Assembly (NCBI GenBank): GCA_028716975.1
Contig: JAQUOU010000009.1
Coordinates: forward strand, 1 to 64,000
DNA: 64,000 bases
From: Methylobacter sp.
GTDB lineage: Bacteria > Pseudomonadota > Gammaproteobacteria > Methylococcales > Methylomonadaceae
Direction: 5' to 3'
The notes beneath the pieces were generated by a model. That model searched no databases, was not told the origin of the DNA, and saw nothing but the letters and a program-made list of their open reading frames with translations. The translations under genes and the position numbers were made by a program. Positions 16,315 through 26,310 of this stretch are shown here, piece by piece. The number at the start of each line of letters is the position of its first letter. Position 1 is the stretch's first letter.

Positions 16315-18204
16315 TTACTTATTATTCCGCAAAAAGGCGTCGAACATTAATAATGACCAAATCGGTGCGCTATAGTCGCGTATGCCGCTTTGATGCTGGT
16401 TGACTATTTGCTGAAGGAAGGCCGGATTAAACAAGCCGCATTGATTCATGGTGTCACCTAGCAATGATTCGCGGACTTTATTTTTCAAGGGGCCTTTGAA
16501 CCAGGCATCCAAAGGCACGGCGAAACCCATTTTGGGACGATATAAAATATCGTCCGGCAAGTAGTTTTGCAATGATTTTTTAAATATGTACTTGCCCTCG
16601 CGTCCGTTGATTTTTAATTCCGGCTGCAATCCAGCCATCCATTCAACCAACTTATGATCCAGCAAAGGTACTCTAACTTCTAAAGCATGTGCCATGCTGG
16701 CACGATCAACCTTAGTTAAAATATCGCCGGGCAGATAAGTTTTAATATCCAGATATTGAACCAGCGCCAAGGGGCTATCCGTTGGCGCTTTATCAGCATA
16801 TTTTTTAAACACATCAACTGCTTGATAGCCTTGTAAATCGGACTTGAATTGTTCACTGAACAGGTTTTTACGTATTTCATCGGAAAGCACGGAAACGCTG
16901 TGAAAATACCCTTCCAAAGAAGTGCGGGCGATAGATTCAAATGTTGATTTTGCCCTGAAGACTTTCGGTGCCCAATCCGCTTTGGGATAAATCTGTCCAA
17001 GCAGGCCAAATACAGGTTTTCTAACACCCTCGGGTAGCCAACTGCGCATTTGTTCTTCATAGGTATGCCAGCGATAACGCCGGTATCCGGCCAGATTTTC
17101 ATCGCCGCCATCACCTGATAGAACTACCGTCACCTGTTTTTTTGCCAGCTCGCAAACCCGGTAAGTCGGCAATGCCGAACTATCGGCATAAGGTTCGTCG
17201 TAAAGGCCTGCCAATTGGTCAACTAAGCTGAAATCATCCGGATCAACCTGCTCAACCCGATGAGCAGTATGATAACGATCAGCCACTTGTGCGGCAAATT
17301 GAGATTCGTTGAAAGCAGGATCGCCAAAAGAGATTGAGCAGGTATTTACGGGATCCGTGGATAAGCCTGCCATCATTGCTACTACCGCACTTGAATCTAC
17401 GCCTCCCGATAGAAACGCGCCTAACGGCACATCGGCTACCATACGAATTTTAACAGCTTCCCGGAAACGCTCTATGAGCTCTTCACCCGTTGCTTTTTCA
17501 TCTTTGAGGGGGCGTGGAGTAAATTTTACATCCCAATATTGCCGAGGTTGATAAGTTTTGCTGCCGCGTTTTAGCGTTAAGCAATAACCCGGCTCCAGTT
17601 TATAAACATTTTTATAAATTGTTTTCGGGTCAGGCACATAACCGAAACCAAAATACTCTTCAATAGCCGTGGGATCCAGGATCTTTGGCAGTTCAGGGTG
17701 TTCTTTAAGCGATTTCAGCTCAGAACCGAAAATAAATTGCCCGTTTGCAAGCTCGGCATAATAAAGAGGCTTTACTCCCAGACGATCACGCGCCAAAAAT
17801 AAGGTTTGCTTATCCCTATCCCAGACGGCAAAGGCAAACATACCGCGCAATTTGTCTACACACGACTCACCCCACGCTTGCCAGCCATATAAAATAACTT
17901 CCGTATCGCAGTGGGTTTGAAAGATATAGCCCATTGCCTCCAGTTCTTTTCGCAATTCCAGGAAATTATATATTTCACCGTTAAAAGTGAGTATGGCATT
18001 TTTGTCACGACTGATCATCGGCTGTTGACCGCTGCTCAAATCGATAATCGATAATCTGCGATGACCAAAGCCTAAACCCGCTTCGATGTGCAGACCGCCT
18101 TCATCGGGGCCGCGGTGGAATTGACTTTCGTTCATGCGAGAAAGTAAATCCCGGTTGATTTCCCGCTTTTCTTTTATATCGAAGATTCCGACAATCCCGC
18201 ACAT
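16315..18204 (-). CDS. Exosortase-A-associated amidotransferase, asparagine-synthetase type
   Basis: The 629-residue protein combines an intact class II glutaminase domain, with catalytic Cys2 (MCGIVGIFD) and RGPDEGG, and a synthetase domain with the PP-loop SGGVDSS at residues 266-272. It matches the XrtA-associated amidotransferase family (TIGR03108), close to AsnB. The presumed role is amidation of a uronic acid or other carboxylate in the EPS, with ammonia from glutamine; true asparagine synthesis is possible but less likely here. The gene is four bases downstream of the stop/start junction with the next glycosyltransferase and is full length. Confidence 0.9.
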   Translation of the reverse strand: MCGIVGIFDIKEKREINRDLLSRMNESQFHRGPDEGGLHIEAGLGFGHRRLSIIDLSSGQQPMISRDKNAILTFNGEIYNFLELRKELEAMGYIFQTHCDTEVILYGWQAWGESCVDKLRGMFAFAVWDRDKQTLFLARDRLGVKPLYYAELANGQFIFGSELKSLKEHPELPKILDPTAIEEYFGFGYVPDPKTIYKNVYKLEPGYCLTLKRGSKTYQPRQYWDVKFTPRPLKDEKATGEELIERFREAVKIRMVADVPLGAFLSGGVDSSAVVAMMAGLSTDPVNTCSISFGDPAFNESQFAAQVADRYHTAHRVEQVDPDDFSLVDQLAGLYDEPYADSSALPTYRVCELAKKQVTVVLSGDGGDENLAGYRRYRWHTYEEQMRSWLPEGVRKPVFGLLGQIYPKADWAPKVFRAKSTFESIARTSLEGYFHSVSVLSDEIRKNLFSEQFKSDLQGYQAVDVFKKYADKAPTDSPLALVQYLDIKTYLPGDILTKVDRASMAHALEVRVPLLDHKLVEWMAGLQPELKINGREGKYIFKKSLQNYLPDDILYRPKMGFAVPLDAWFKGPLKNKVRESLLGDTMNQCGLFNPAFLQQIVNQHQSGIRDYSAPIWSLLMFDAFLRNNK

Positions 18205-18208
18205 ATAT

Positions 18209-19354
18209 TTATTCCAGTTTTAAAAGTGAATCATAGACCGATTTATAGTGGTCAACCATGGCAGCAAGCGAAAATCTCTGCAACACCTGCTGTTCTGCAT
18301 GTTGTCCGTGCCGACGCCTTTTCTCTTCATTACTCACGTAATCCAGAATTTTTTCCGCCATCGCAACAGGATCACCTGCTGGTGTTAATCGGCCGGTTTT
18401 TCCATCTTCCACTAGCTCGGGATTGCCGCCCACATTGGTTGCAATCACAGGCAATCCAGTAGCCATCGCTTCCAGAATGGTATTCGAGATCCCTTCTGCC
18501 AAAGACGGGAGTATAAATAAATCCAGCCGGCGCATAATTTCAGCCACATCGCTACGTTTACCGGGCAACCAGGCGTTATCCATTAACTGGTTTTCTTCCA
18601 GTAAATGTATGGCTTTTCTCCTGAGCGGGCCGTCGCCCACTATAATTAATTTAAGCCTGGATTTGAGCGTCGGCTGTTGTTCACAGGTATAAATAAATGC
18701 CTTTACCAGCGTTAGCTGATCTTTAACGCCATGCATGCGCCCGACAGTCCCTATCACCAAGTCATCTTGGGTGAACAAGCACGAACAACCCGATAGCGGA
18801 GTTTTATTTCCCTGCAGAGGATAAAAAATCGAGGTATCCACACCATTACATATCCTGGTGATTTTTTGAGGGGAAACCTTGATTTTCTCTGTCAGATAGC
18901 TTTCCAGATGTTTTGATAAGGGGATATATTGATGGATTAAAGGCTTTATTATTCTCCTAACCCATTGGTATTTAATATTTTCTCCTTCCGGATCAAATAC
19001 ATCCCAGCCATGCTCGCCATGTACTCTGTGCTTAACTCCCGCCAGCCATGCAGGAATCTGATATTCAATGGTAGCCAGATTTCGTGTGTGAACAATAGCC
19101 GGTTTGATCTGCTTTAATAACTTATACAGATGTATGAATGAGCCCCAGTCCTGACCTTCTTTTTTGTTTAGCTGATATATTTCTACATCGCTGCGTATAA
19201 GACGATCTTGAAAATCGGTACTGCTTTTAAGGGAAATAATGGCATGGCGATACGCGTCTTTCGGCATGTTATTGATAAGATTAACCAAACCATTTTCCAA
19301 TCCTCCGATACCCAGGCGATAAATAATATGAACAATAAGCGGCGAATTATTCAT
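18209..19354 (-). CDS. Exosortase-A-associated sugar transferase (stp2-type, GT4)
   Basis: The preferred start is the ATG at 19354, giving PLIVHIIYRLGIGGLENGLVN near the N-terminus as in the XrtA-linked TIGR03088 family. A longer frame to 19405 would overlap the preceding gene. The 381 residues include HGEHGWDVFDPEG, ICNGVDTSIFYP, VGRMHGVKDQ and EAMATGLPVIATNVGGNPELV, which form the GT4 donor site. It is predicted to work with the next gene product in repeat-unit assembly. The gap to that gene is five bases. Confidence 0.9.
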   Translation of the reverse strand: MNNSPLIVHIIYRLGIGGLENGLVNLINNMPKDAYRHAIISLKSSTDFQDRLIRSDVEIYQLNKKEGQDWGSFIHLYKLLKQIKPAIVHTRNLATIEYQIPAWLAGVKHRVHGEHGWDVFDPEGENIKYQWVRRIIKPLIHQYIPLSKHLESYLTEKIKVSPQKITRICNGVDTSIFYPLQGNKTPLSGCSCLFTQDDLVIGTVGRMHGVKDQLTLVKAFIYTCEQQPTLKSRLKLIIVGDGPLRRKAIHLLEENQLMDNAWLPGKRSDVAEIMRRLDLFILPSLAEGISNTILEAMATGLPVIATNVGGNPELVEDGKTGRLTPAGDPVAMAEKILDYVSNEEKRRRHGQHAEQQVLQRFSLAAMVDHYKSVYDSLLKLE

Positions 19355-19359
19355 AGGCG

Positions 19360-20550
19360 TTATTCTTGAAATAAAGCCGAAAGCTGATTGACGTTTTGCT
19401 CCCAACTGAACATAGCTTTAACAAAATCGCGGTTGTTGTTTGATACTATGCCTGCGGGGTTATCCTGCAATAACTTATCCAACTGTTGAACAAGAACATC
19501 AACGTCATCACCGACTGACACATTCAGCATTTCATTATAGGATATGCCTTCCATTGCCGCTGAGGTAGCAACAACATATTTGGCCATTGCCATCGCTTCC
19601 AAAACTTTATTTTGAATTCCCCTGGCAATTCTTAACGGTGCAATCACCAGTCTGGCATGGGCAACATAGGGGCGGACATCATCAACTGCGCCCGTTACAA
19701 TAATGTTTTTGTTGCTTGCAAGCTCCAGGACTTCTTTACTCGGTTTGGAGCCGACTATGTAAAATTTTGTTTGAGGATATTTTTTAAGATGGGGGAAAAC
19801 AGATTTTCCGAACCAGGTTACAGCATCAATATTGGCCCAGTAATCCATTGCACCGGTAAAAACGAGTACATCCTTGTTATCACTGTAAGGGGAGTCAAAC
19901 AAATGGTCAGGCGAGAAATGATGTGTGTCGACACCGTTACTGATATAAGCGATTTTTTCATCAAGCTCCGGCGCTAATCGCTTAAACAAAGCCGCTTCCT
20001 GTTCCGAAACAAAAAAACTTACTTTGGATTTTTCAGCAACCTTTTTCTCATAGTTAAATAAATATCGGGCTTCTCTTCGATAAATCCATTTGGCCAGACC
20101 CTGTTTTTTATCCGCATATTGCTGCCATTTTTCCGAATCGACATCAACAAAATCGGCAATCATATCTACATTGTGCGATTCATTAATAAATTGAGCCATA
20201 ACCGATGAGAATATCAGCACTTTTTTAATACAGTGCTTTTTTACCGTATTATCGACCCAATCCTGCATAGCCTGATTTCGATAATACGGCAAACTTAATG
20301 CCTCATTAGTCAGCAACCCCTGCAGGCTTTTTACTTTAGCCAGTAGCGGGTTCAGTTCCACATAAAAGGTTTCAGAACATATTGAATCAAGAGTTTTGGT
20401 ATATTGCCAGTCATTGACATCATCAATAAAAGTGCCTAAATGAATTTTGTATGTAGAAGTTAGATGTTTTAGAAAATGATAGGAACGTATCTTATCTCCC
20501 TTATTAGGAGGGTAAGGTATTCTGTGTGCGAGAAAAAGCAAGTCTTTCAT
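19360..20550 (-). CDS. Exosortase-A-associated sugar transferase (stp1-type)
   Basis: The 396-residue protein starts MKDLLFLAHRIPYPPNKGDKI, the signature opening of the XrtA/EpsH1-linked TIGR03087 glycosyltransferases. A GT-B C-terminal domain follows, with ISNGVDTHHFSPDH, VFTGAMDYWANIDAV and NKVLEAMAMAKYVVATSAAMEGI. These enzymes are nearly always paired with the stp2-type protein, as here. The gene is separated by 63 bases from the FemAB-like gene upstream. Confidence 0.92.
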   Translation of the reverse strand: MKDLLFLAHRIPYPPNKGDKIRSYHFLKHLTSTYKIHLGTFIDDVNDWQYTKTLDSICSETFYVELNPLLAKVKSLQGLLTNEALSLPYYRNQAMQDWVDNTVKKHCIKKVLIFSSVMAQFINESHNVDMIADFVDVDSEKWQQYADKKQGLAKWIYRREARYLFNYEKKVAEKSKVSFFVSEQEAALFKRLAPELDEKIAYISNGVDTHHFSPDHLFDSPYSDNKDVLVFTGAMDYWANIDAVTWFGKSVFPHLKKYPQTKFYIVGSKPSKEVLELASNKNIIVTGAVDDVRPYVAHARLVIAPLRIARGIQNKVLEAMAMAKYVVATSAAMEGISYNEMLNVSVGDDVDVLVQQLDKLLQDNPAGIVSNNNRDFVKAMFSWEQNVNQLSALFQE

Positions 20551-20613
20551 GGCAGATGAAAATTAAATAATGACTGTTCAGGCAGATTCATCAACGCATG
20601 TTAATGTGAATTT

Positions 20614-21633
20614 TCATCCCAGGTCTTTTGCCAACCACGGGCCAACCATCTGGCTTATTCCTAATGGCAAGCGCTTCCAGGCGGCGATAAATAACCGGTA
20701 TTTCGGATTTAGCGGATTGATATCGGGTAGAGCCTGTGATTTAACCAAATGAAACTCATAAAACAACGGTTCCGGTTGAAAGCCCCAGTTCTTTTTAAAG
20801 CTGTATGATCCGGTGCCAATTTTGCTGCGTCCGTAATCGAATACTTTTACGCCTTTTTCTACCGACCGGCGCATCACCTCCCAATACATAAAGTCATTGC
20901 CTTTTAAATTCCTCGCCAAATTTGTTCCGCCACCATAGTAAGGTAGAACCTCATCCTTAAAATAAAAATTCATGACGCTGCCTATTAACTGACCGTTATG
21001 CTCAACCGTTAAAACTTCGCATTGTCCTGCAAACACGTCTTTAAGAAGCTGAAAATACCTTTTTGGAAAAACCGGTGTGCCCAGGTTTCTGACGCTCTCT
21101 GCATAAGCAGAAAAAAGTCGATCGACATCATTATCGATGGTGCTGGTCAATCCGGCCTCGATACCTTTTCTGACCATTGCCCGCTGCTTACGAGGAATAG
21201 CCAGGAAATTTTTCTCGCTATCAGAGTCCAGTTTTTTTCTGAAGGTAACGTATAATTCCTTATACGGTCTTTCCTGCGTTTTCTGAGCCCGGTTTCTCAT
21301 CTCCAGGTAATCCACACCGAGTTCTGCTGCCAATCGACAAGCTTCCTTGTCAAGTTCCAGATAAGATTGGTCATCATTGGCAACAATGCCGCCGTAAACA
21401 CAAAATGCGTTTGAAACCAGGGCATTACCAAACAACAGGCTTTTGATATGGACCAGAGGCAAGATGCCTGAGATTTTCCCATCGATTTCGGCATACAGAT
21501 AATAGGTTTTATGATCAAAAGCCTTTTCGATAACCAATTTCCATCCTGATTGATGGAAAAAGGTCGCATCGTCTGTTTCTTGCACGAAGCTATCCCAGCG
21601 GGCGTGATTTGCTACATCCAGTGTTTTAATCAT
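20614..21633 (-). CDS. FemAB-related protein of the PEP-CTERM/exosortase system
   Basis: This 339-residue protein is a GNAT-fold FemAB-like aminoacyl/acyltransferase (TIGR03019 type). Motifs include WDSFVQETDDATFFHQSGW near the N-terminus, LGVDYLEMRNR mid-protein and YYGGGTNLARNLKGND with KVFDYGRSKIGTGSY in the C-terminal half. Fem proteins use aminoacyl-tRNA to build peptide bridges. The exosortase-linked branch is thought to add an amino acid or acyl group to the polysaccharide or its precursor, but no activity is established. It occurs only in loci like this one. Confidence 0.88.
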   Translation of the reverse strand: MIKTLDVANHARWDSFVQETDDATFFHQSGWKLVIEKAFDHKTYYLYAEIDGKISGILPLVHIKSLLFGNALVSNAFCVYGGIVANDDQSYLELDKEACRLAAELGVDYLEMRNRAQKTQERPYKELYVTFRKKLDSDSEKNFLAIPRKQRAMVRKGIEAGLTSTIDNDVDRLFSAYAESVRNLGTPVFPKRYFQLLKDVFAGQCEVLTVEHNGQLIGSVMNFYFKDEVLPYYGGGTNLARNLKGNDFMYWEVMRRSVEKGVKVFDYGRSKIGTGSYSFKKNWGFQPEPLFYEFHLVKSQALPDINPLNPKYRLFIAAWKRLPLGISQMVGPWLAKDLG

Positions 21634-21676
21634 GTTTTGAACCTAATATTATCCATTTTAATCCAACAGTTACGCA

Positions 21677-22522
21677 TCACTTGAGAAAAATATTTGCCAT
21701 GGTATCCCAGTTAAAATCTGTCAATAACTTCTTTATTCTATTTTCCATTTTATGCAGATTGAGATAATGCCGGGTTCTGGTTTTAAAACTTAAACCTTCT
21801 TGCCGGGGTTGGTCCGGGTCGATTTCCCACGGATGAAAATAAAAAATACCCGACTGTTTCTCTTTATGGTTCACCCTGTTAAATGCCCATTTTGAGAGCG
21901 CATAGGGGTAAAATCTAAAAAAACCGCCTCCTCCGCAAGGCATGTTTTTCTCTCCCAGCCTGATCGTAGTAATAGGGATTTCCTTGAAACTCTTATTTTC
22001 TATCGGTTCAAACATAAATCGTGGAGCATCAGGCATGCCGTATAAATCATGTTTTACGGGATAAATACTGGAACTGTATTTAAAACCTTCTTCCTGTAAG
22101 ACATTCAATGCCCACAGATTTTTTGCGCCTATTGAATAACTGGCGGCACGATAGCCTTTAACTTCATTGCCGCTCATGTCTTCAAGTAATTTTTTGGTTC
22201 TGGAAACATCACATCGGAATTGTTCAGGTGTCTGTTCTGTCACCCGGATATGCTCATATCCGTGACAGGCGAGTTCATGCCCGTCTTTTATAATCCGCTG
22301 AATCAAATCCGGATATCTTTCGGCGACCCAGCCTAAGGTAAAAAAAGTGGCTTTTATTTTTTTATCTTCAAATATATCGAGTATTTTATGGGTATTTTGT
22401 TGAACTCTGTGGGGTAAAGTATCCCATTGGTCTTTGGCAATATAAGGTTCAAAGGCAGACACCTGGAAATAATCTTCCACATCGACCGTCATTGCATTTT
22501 TTCTGGGCATATCTTTTGCCAT
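21677..22522 (-). CDS. Polysaccharide deacetylase, exosortase-locus subfamily (DUF3473)
   Basis: The 281-residue protein has the NodB fold with TVDVEDYFQVSAFEP (catalytic base and metal Asp near residues 13-20), HELACHGYEHIRV (metal-binding His pair) and GYRAASYSIG. The C-terminal DUF3473 part ends with FYFHPWEIDPDQPR. This is the TIGR03006 subgroup restricted to EpsH/XrtA loci. It is expected to remove N-acetyl groups from hexosamines in the polymer or a lipid-linked intermediate. There is no signal peptide, so it probably acts in the cytoplasm. Confidence 0.92.
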   Translation of the reverse strand: MAKDMPRKNAMTVDVEDYFQVSAFEPYIAKDQWDTLPHRVQQNTHKILDIFEDKKIKATFFTLGWVAERYPDLIQRIIKDGHELACHGYEHIRVTEQTPEQFRCDVSRTKKLLEDMSGNEVKGYRAASYSIGAKNLWALNVLQEEGFKYSSSIYPVKHDLYGMPDAPRFMFEPIENKSFKEIPITTIRLGEKNMPCGGGGFFRFYPYALSKWAFNRVNHKEKQSGIFYFHPWEIDPDQPRQEGLSFKTRTRHYLNLHKMENRIKKLLTDFNWDTMANIFLK

Positions 22523-22547
22523 ATGAATAGTTGCGCAGATTAATTTA

Positions 22548-23666
22548 TTACAGGTATATTTTTTTTATTTCTGCAACAATTCGACCCGCTGCTTTACCAT
22601 CCCAATACTCTGGAATACGCCCGGATTTTCCACCTGTTGCAAGAATATCATCCACGCAGGCTTTAATCTTTTCCCGGTCCGTACCCACTATTGTATTTGT
22701 GCCTTCCTCTATAGTGATAGGTCTTTCAGTATTTTCCCGCAAGGTAACACAGGGAATACCCAGAGATGTCGTTTCTTCCTGCAATCCGCCGGAATCGGTT
22801 AATACCATTTTTGCGGACTTCATCAATCCCAGCATTTGCAGGTAGCCAACCGGCGGTAAGCAAATAATATCCCCGGAACTAATTAGGTCTAACAGATCTT
22901 CTTGTTCAATTCTACTGCGGGTCCGGGGATGGATCGGAAAAATAATGGGTAATTTTTCACTGATTGCTACAATACTCTCCAACAAACTCTGTAAAACTTG
23001 CGGATCATCGACGTTTGATGGCCTGTGCATTGTCAGCAACCCATAACCTTCTTTTGGAATGTTGTGGGCTTTTTCATAATCCTTCAAGGTTTCTGCAAAT
23101 GGGATAGCCAATTTTAGATTATCCAGCAAAGTGTCGATCATGACGTTACCGGCAAAATGAATACGGCTGATATCTATGCCTTCATCCATCAGGTTTTCTT
23201 GCGCACTACGCTCTGTTATAAAAAGACTGTCCGAAATCTGATCGGTTAATACACGATTAATTTCTTCAGGCATTTCCCTGTCCCGGCTTCTTAAGCCGGC
23301 TTCAACATGAATGACCGGGATTCGTTTTTTAACTGCAACCAAACTGCAGGCAATGGTTGAATTCACGTCACCGACTACCAGCACTGCACAGGGTTTTACT
23401 TTATCCAGTACCGGCTCAAAGCGAAGCATAATATTAGCAGTCTGTTCACAATGCGAACCTGATCCTACTTCCAAATCAATATCAGGCTCCGGAATACCTA
23501 ACTGTTGAAAAAAAGCGGCTTTCATTGCCTGGTCATAATGCTGTCCGGTATGGACTAAATAAGAGGAAACCTGATCCTGAAATTTGCTTAATTCCTTGAT
23601 GATGGGCGCAATTTTCATAAAATTTGGTCTGGCGCCCACTACGCAGACAATTGTTTTTTTGCTCAT
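22548..23666 (-). CDS. wecB: UDP-N-acetylglucosamine 2-epimerase (non-hydrolysing)
   Basis: This 372-residue enzyme interconverts UDP-GlcNAc and UDP-ManNAc. VGARPNFMKIAPIIKEL is at the N-terminus, VHTGQHYD binds substrate, HVEAGLRSRDREMPEEINR holds catalytic acidic residues, and VLTDSGGLQEE closes the site. With the C-6 dehydrogenase at 29764 it could supply acidic N-acetylhexosamine units. It is 25 bases from the deacetylase gene and 12 from the ATPase gene, within the same unit. Confidence 0.93.
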   Translation of the reverse strand: MSKKTIVCVVGARPNFMKIAPIIKELSKFQDQVSSYLVHTGQHYDQAMKAAFFQQLGIPEPDIDLEVGSGSHCEQTANIMLRFEPVLDKVKPCAVLVVGDVNSTIACSLVAVKKRIPVIHVEAGLRSRDREMPEEINRVLTDQISDSLFITERSAQENLMDEGIDISRIHFAGNVMIDTLLDNLKLAIPFAETLKDYEKAHNIPKEGYGLLTMHRPSNVDDPQVLQSLLESIVAISEKLPIIFPIHPRTRSRIEQEDLLDLISSGDIICLPPVGYLQMLGLMKSAKMVLTDSGGLQEETTSLGIPCVTLRENTERPITIEEGTNTIVGTDREKIKACVDDILATGGKSGRIPEYWDGKAAGRIVAEIKKIYL

Positions 23667-23678
23667 GCTGTTTTTACT

Positions 23679-24704
23679 CTATCCTTGTTCGGAATTTTCG
23701 TTATAGATGTTATCCATATCCAGCTGTAATAAAATTGCTTTACGCAATAAAGCCCGCTCTTTGTTTAGTGTAGTCTGTAAATTTGAAACTGTTTTTTCCA
23801 AAGCTCCAATGCGCTCATCTAATGGACCATTGTGGTCTGCCGTTAAAGTAACCGATGCAGGCAAAATATCATGAAACTCATCAGTTACCAGGGATGATTC
23901 CTCTTCAATATCAGCAATTACCTTGTTGACTGAGGCTAAATCAATAACCTTCAGCTCATCGAGATACCCAAATAATAAAACTCTATCGCATAACGTATTT
24001 ATTCTTCTTGGAATGCCTTGGGTGTAGCTGCATATTTCATTAAAAACGTCGTTTTCAAATTGCGGCGTCTGCTCCCACCCCGCTTTTTCCAACCGAAACA
24101 GGATGTAATTTTTTGTTTCTTCTTCATTTAGCGGTTTCAATTGATAGGTAGCAACTATACGCTGTCTTAGCTGCTCCATTTCAGGCAAAAAAAGTGTTTC
24201 CCCCAATTGTTTTTGGCCGATTAAAAATGTTTGAAAAAGCGATTTTCCGGACATTTCGAAATTTGACAGCATCCGCAGTTCTTCCAATGAATCTTTTGGA
24301 AGATTTTGAGCCTCGTCAACAATCATAAGAACTCTTTTACCTTCCATTGCCTGCTGTATAAAAAATCGTTCTATTCTAGTTAATAAGGTTGATTTATCTT
24401 CGCCATCATAAGGAAGTCCGAAAGTAGCCGATATAATTTTTAACAGGTCGTCCGCTCCGACCTGAGATGAAACCATAATCCCTATGGTAATGTTATCGTT
24501 ATTTAAGCTATTGACCAGCTCCTTGACCAGCATGGTTTTGCCCGTGCCCGGCTTACCGGTGACCACCACAAAGCCTTCGCCCTGGGTTAATCCATAACGC
24601 ATATAGGCCAATGCCCTTCTGTGTACCGCGCTGTTGAAAAAGAAATCGCTATCGGCATTCAGTTGAAAAGGTTTCTTATTTAAATTATAAAAACCGTCAT
24701 ACAT
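23679..24704 (-). CDS. Exosortase-A-associated ATPase (general secretion ExeA-like)
   Basis: The 341-residue protein begins MYDGFYNLNKKPFQLNADSD, the ExeA/TIGR03015-type opening. An AAA+ core follows with Walker A GKPGTGKT at residues 50-57 and Walker B VLMIVDEAQNLP. Sensor regions include RQRIVATYQLKPLNEEET and GIPRRINTLCDRVLLFGY. A coiled coil close to the C-terminus (about 295-330) may mediate assembly. It is thought to power or organise EPS secretion at the inner membrane; the biochemical role is unproven. Only four bases separate it from the barrel gene. Confidence 0.9.
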   Translation of the reverse strand: MYDGFYNLNKKPFQLNADSDFFFNSAVHRRALAYMRYGLTQGEGFVVVTGKPGTGKTMLVKELVNSLNNDNITIGIMVSSQVGADDLLKIISATFGLPYDGEDKSTLLTRIERFFIQQAMEGKRVLMIVDEAQNLPKDSLEELRMLSNFEMSGKSLFQTFLIGQKQLGETLFLPEMEQLRQRIVATYQLKPLNEEETKNYILFRLEKAGWEQTPQFENDVFNEICSYTQGIPRRINTLCDRVLLFGYLDELKVIDLASVNKVIADIEEESSLVTDEFHDILPASVTLTADHNGPLDERIGALEKTVSNLQTTLNKERALLRKAILLQLDMDNIYNENSEQG

Positions 24705-24708
24705 AATT

Positions 24709-26310
24709 TTAAAATCTCATAAATAAATTGGCTGTCGCCCGGTTTTCTTGAAAGTCATTGGTATTTAAGTCTGACTTTTGATTCAAATGTCGAAACTCTA
24801 GCCTCCCGTTTATCCGACTGGTAATTGACCGGTTCATTCCTATTGCAACATCATAACGCTCATCCTTTGTGGAGTTTATGGCTCTTTCCGTCTGTTGCCA
24901 TGTCGGGCTTATATAGGCGCTGGTTTTGCTGGCAAACTGCCAATTCCAGGTAGCGCTCAATCCGCTTACTTTTTCATTATTGCCGGTAACCTGGAACACC
25001 CTGTTCTCATTAAATGCACTAGCACTTATGGTGCTTTTGCCCGTATTAAACGAAACCGAAAAATTCCATCTTTTTCGTACGATGACTTCATTGGTTAGTG
25101 TCGGGAGATTTAATGCAAATTGCACAGGTTGTCCGGTAACCGGATTAATTATGATGTTGCCAAATTGATCCTGAACCCGAAAAATCCTTAGTTGCGATAA
25201 AATTTCCTGAGTTGTGGTCGTGTCATTATCATGAGTCAATTCCCAGATTGATCTTCTGGTTCTATAATTTAACGAGGTTTGCCAGGTTTTACCGGTATTT
25301 AATCCTATCTGATTATCTCTGTATGTTGTTATCCAGCTGATACGTTGTATAGGTGAAATGCTGACAGTAACATAGCTATTATTCCCTGCTCCTACCGCAA
25401 TACTATAATGCTGGCTTGGTATCCATTGCGCGCCAACGGTATAAAACAAACCATTTTTACTGCTTGAAGTAGTCGTCTGAAAGTCATTGTTACTGTACCC
25501 GCCCTGAGCAAAGACATTGAAGTATCTATTTAAATAAGTCCTTACCGTCGCGTTTGAATTTTGAAACTTAACGTCATCTCCTCCCTTCCTATAATTTTCG
25601 GTATTATTATGTGATAAATTCCATGACACCCGCTTAAATTCAGTCCCATTATTTAATTGAACTGTTTCCCCAATCGTTGCTGTATCTGAAATTGGGCTTA
25701 AAGAAGATTGGGTATTGATGTCTGAAGAGGAATTTGTACCAAGTGTGACGGTATCGAAATTAAGCCGGAAAAGGCCGTTAGCATAGCTTCCAAAATGGGG
25801 CGTCCAATAAGGTGAAATGCCAAAGGTTGTTACATTGGTGCTATTTCCAGAGCCGGAGATATTGTCGTTGGCTATCTGGTTATTAGTAAGATTTTGCTGG
25901 CTGACAGAACTTCTCGAATCTAAAAACAATTTATTCTGAACAAGTACATTATGGGAATTATACTGTAACTGGTTAAATGTGCTAAGCCCTTTGTCCCCTT
26001 GGGCATTATATAGATTCTGCATTCGGTAATTTAAGTTGAGCGTAGATCGGGCTGATCGCCCAATAATTGAAACCCCCGGACTCACTTCTGTAACAAATGC
26101 ACTATTTTCAGCACCTTTTGGCGATAATCTAATATTATCAGAGTATATTTCCTGCACCTGCATCGTAGGAGTCATCGTCCAGTTAAGGGCAAAGGACTGA
26201 CTGTTGTAAAAAAAAATATAAACTGTGGCGACTCTAATAAATAAAACAGATGATTTAAACAACCTGAGCGCTTCCCTATTTCGAGTAGTCGAAACTATCT
26301 GTGCTTTCAT
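24709..26310 (-). CDS. PEP-CTERM-system outer-membrane beta-barrel protein
   Basis: The 533-residue protein has an N-terminal hydrophobic segment (about residues 22-42, ending SFALNW). Many alternating, aromatic-rich strands then extend to a C-terminal phenylalanine (NLFMRF), the usual outer-membrane barrel ending. WTMTPTMQVQEIYSDNIRLSP resembles the TIGR03016 family of exosortase loci. It may be the outer-membrane conduit or a structural partner for the polymer, alongside the Wza-like lipoprotein. An earlier Met close to residue 27 is an alternative start. Confidence 0.85.
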   Translation of the reverse strand: MKAQIVSTTRNREALRLFKSSVLFIRVATVYIFFYNSQSFALNWTMTPTMQVQEIYSDNIRLSPKGAENSAFVTEVSPGVSIIGRSARSTLNLNYRMQNLYNAQGDKGLSTFNQLQYNSHNVLVQNKLFLDSRSSVSQQNLTNNQIANDNISGSGNSTNVTTFGISPYWTPHFGSYANGLFRLNFDTVTLGTNSSSDINTQSSLSPISDTATIGETVQLNNGTEFKRVSWNLSHNNTENYRKGGDDVKFQNSNATVRTYLNRYFNVFAQGGYSNNDFQTTTSSSKNGLFYTVGAQWIPSQHYSIAVGAGNNSYVTVSISPIQRISWITTYRDNQIGLNTGKTWQTSLNYRTRRSIWELTHDNDTTTTQEILSQLRIFRVQDQFGNIIINPVTGQPVQFALNLPTLTNEVIVRKRWNFSVSFNTGKSTISASAFNENRVFQVTGNNEKVSGLSATWNWQFASKTSAYISPTWQQTERAINSTKDERYDVAIGMNRSITSRINGRLEFRHLNQKSDLNTNDFQENRATANLFMRF

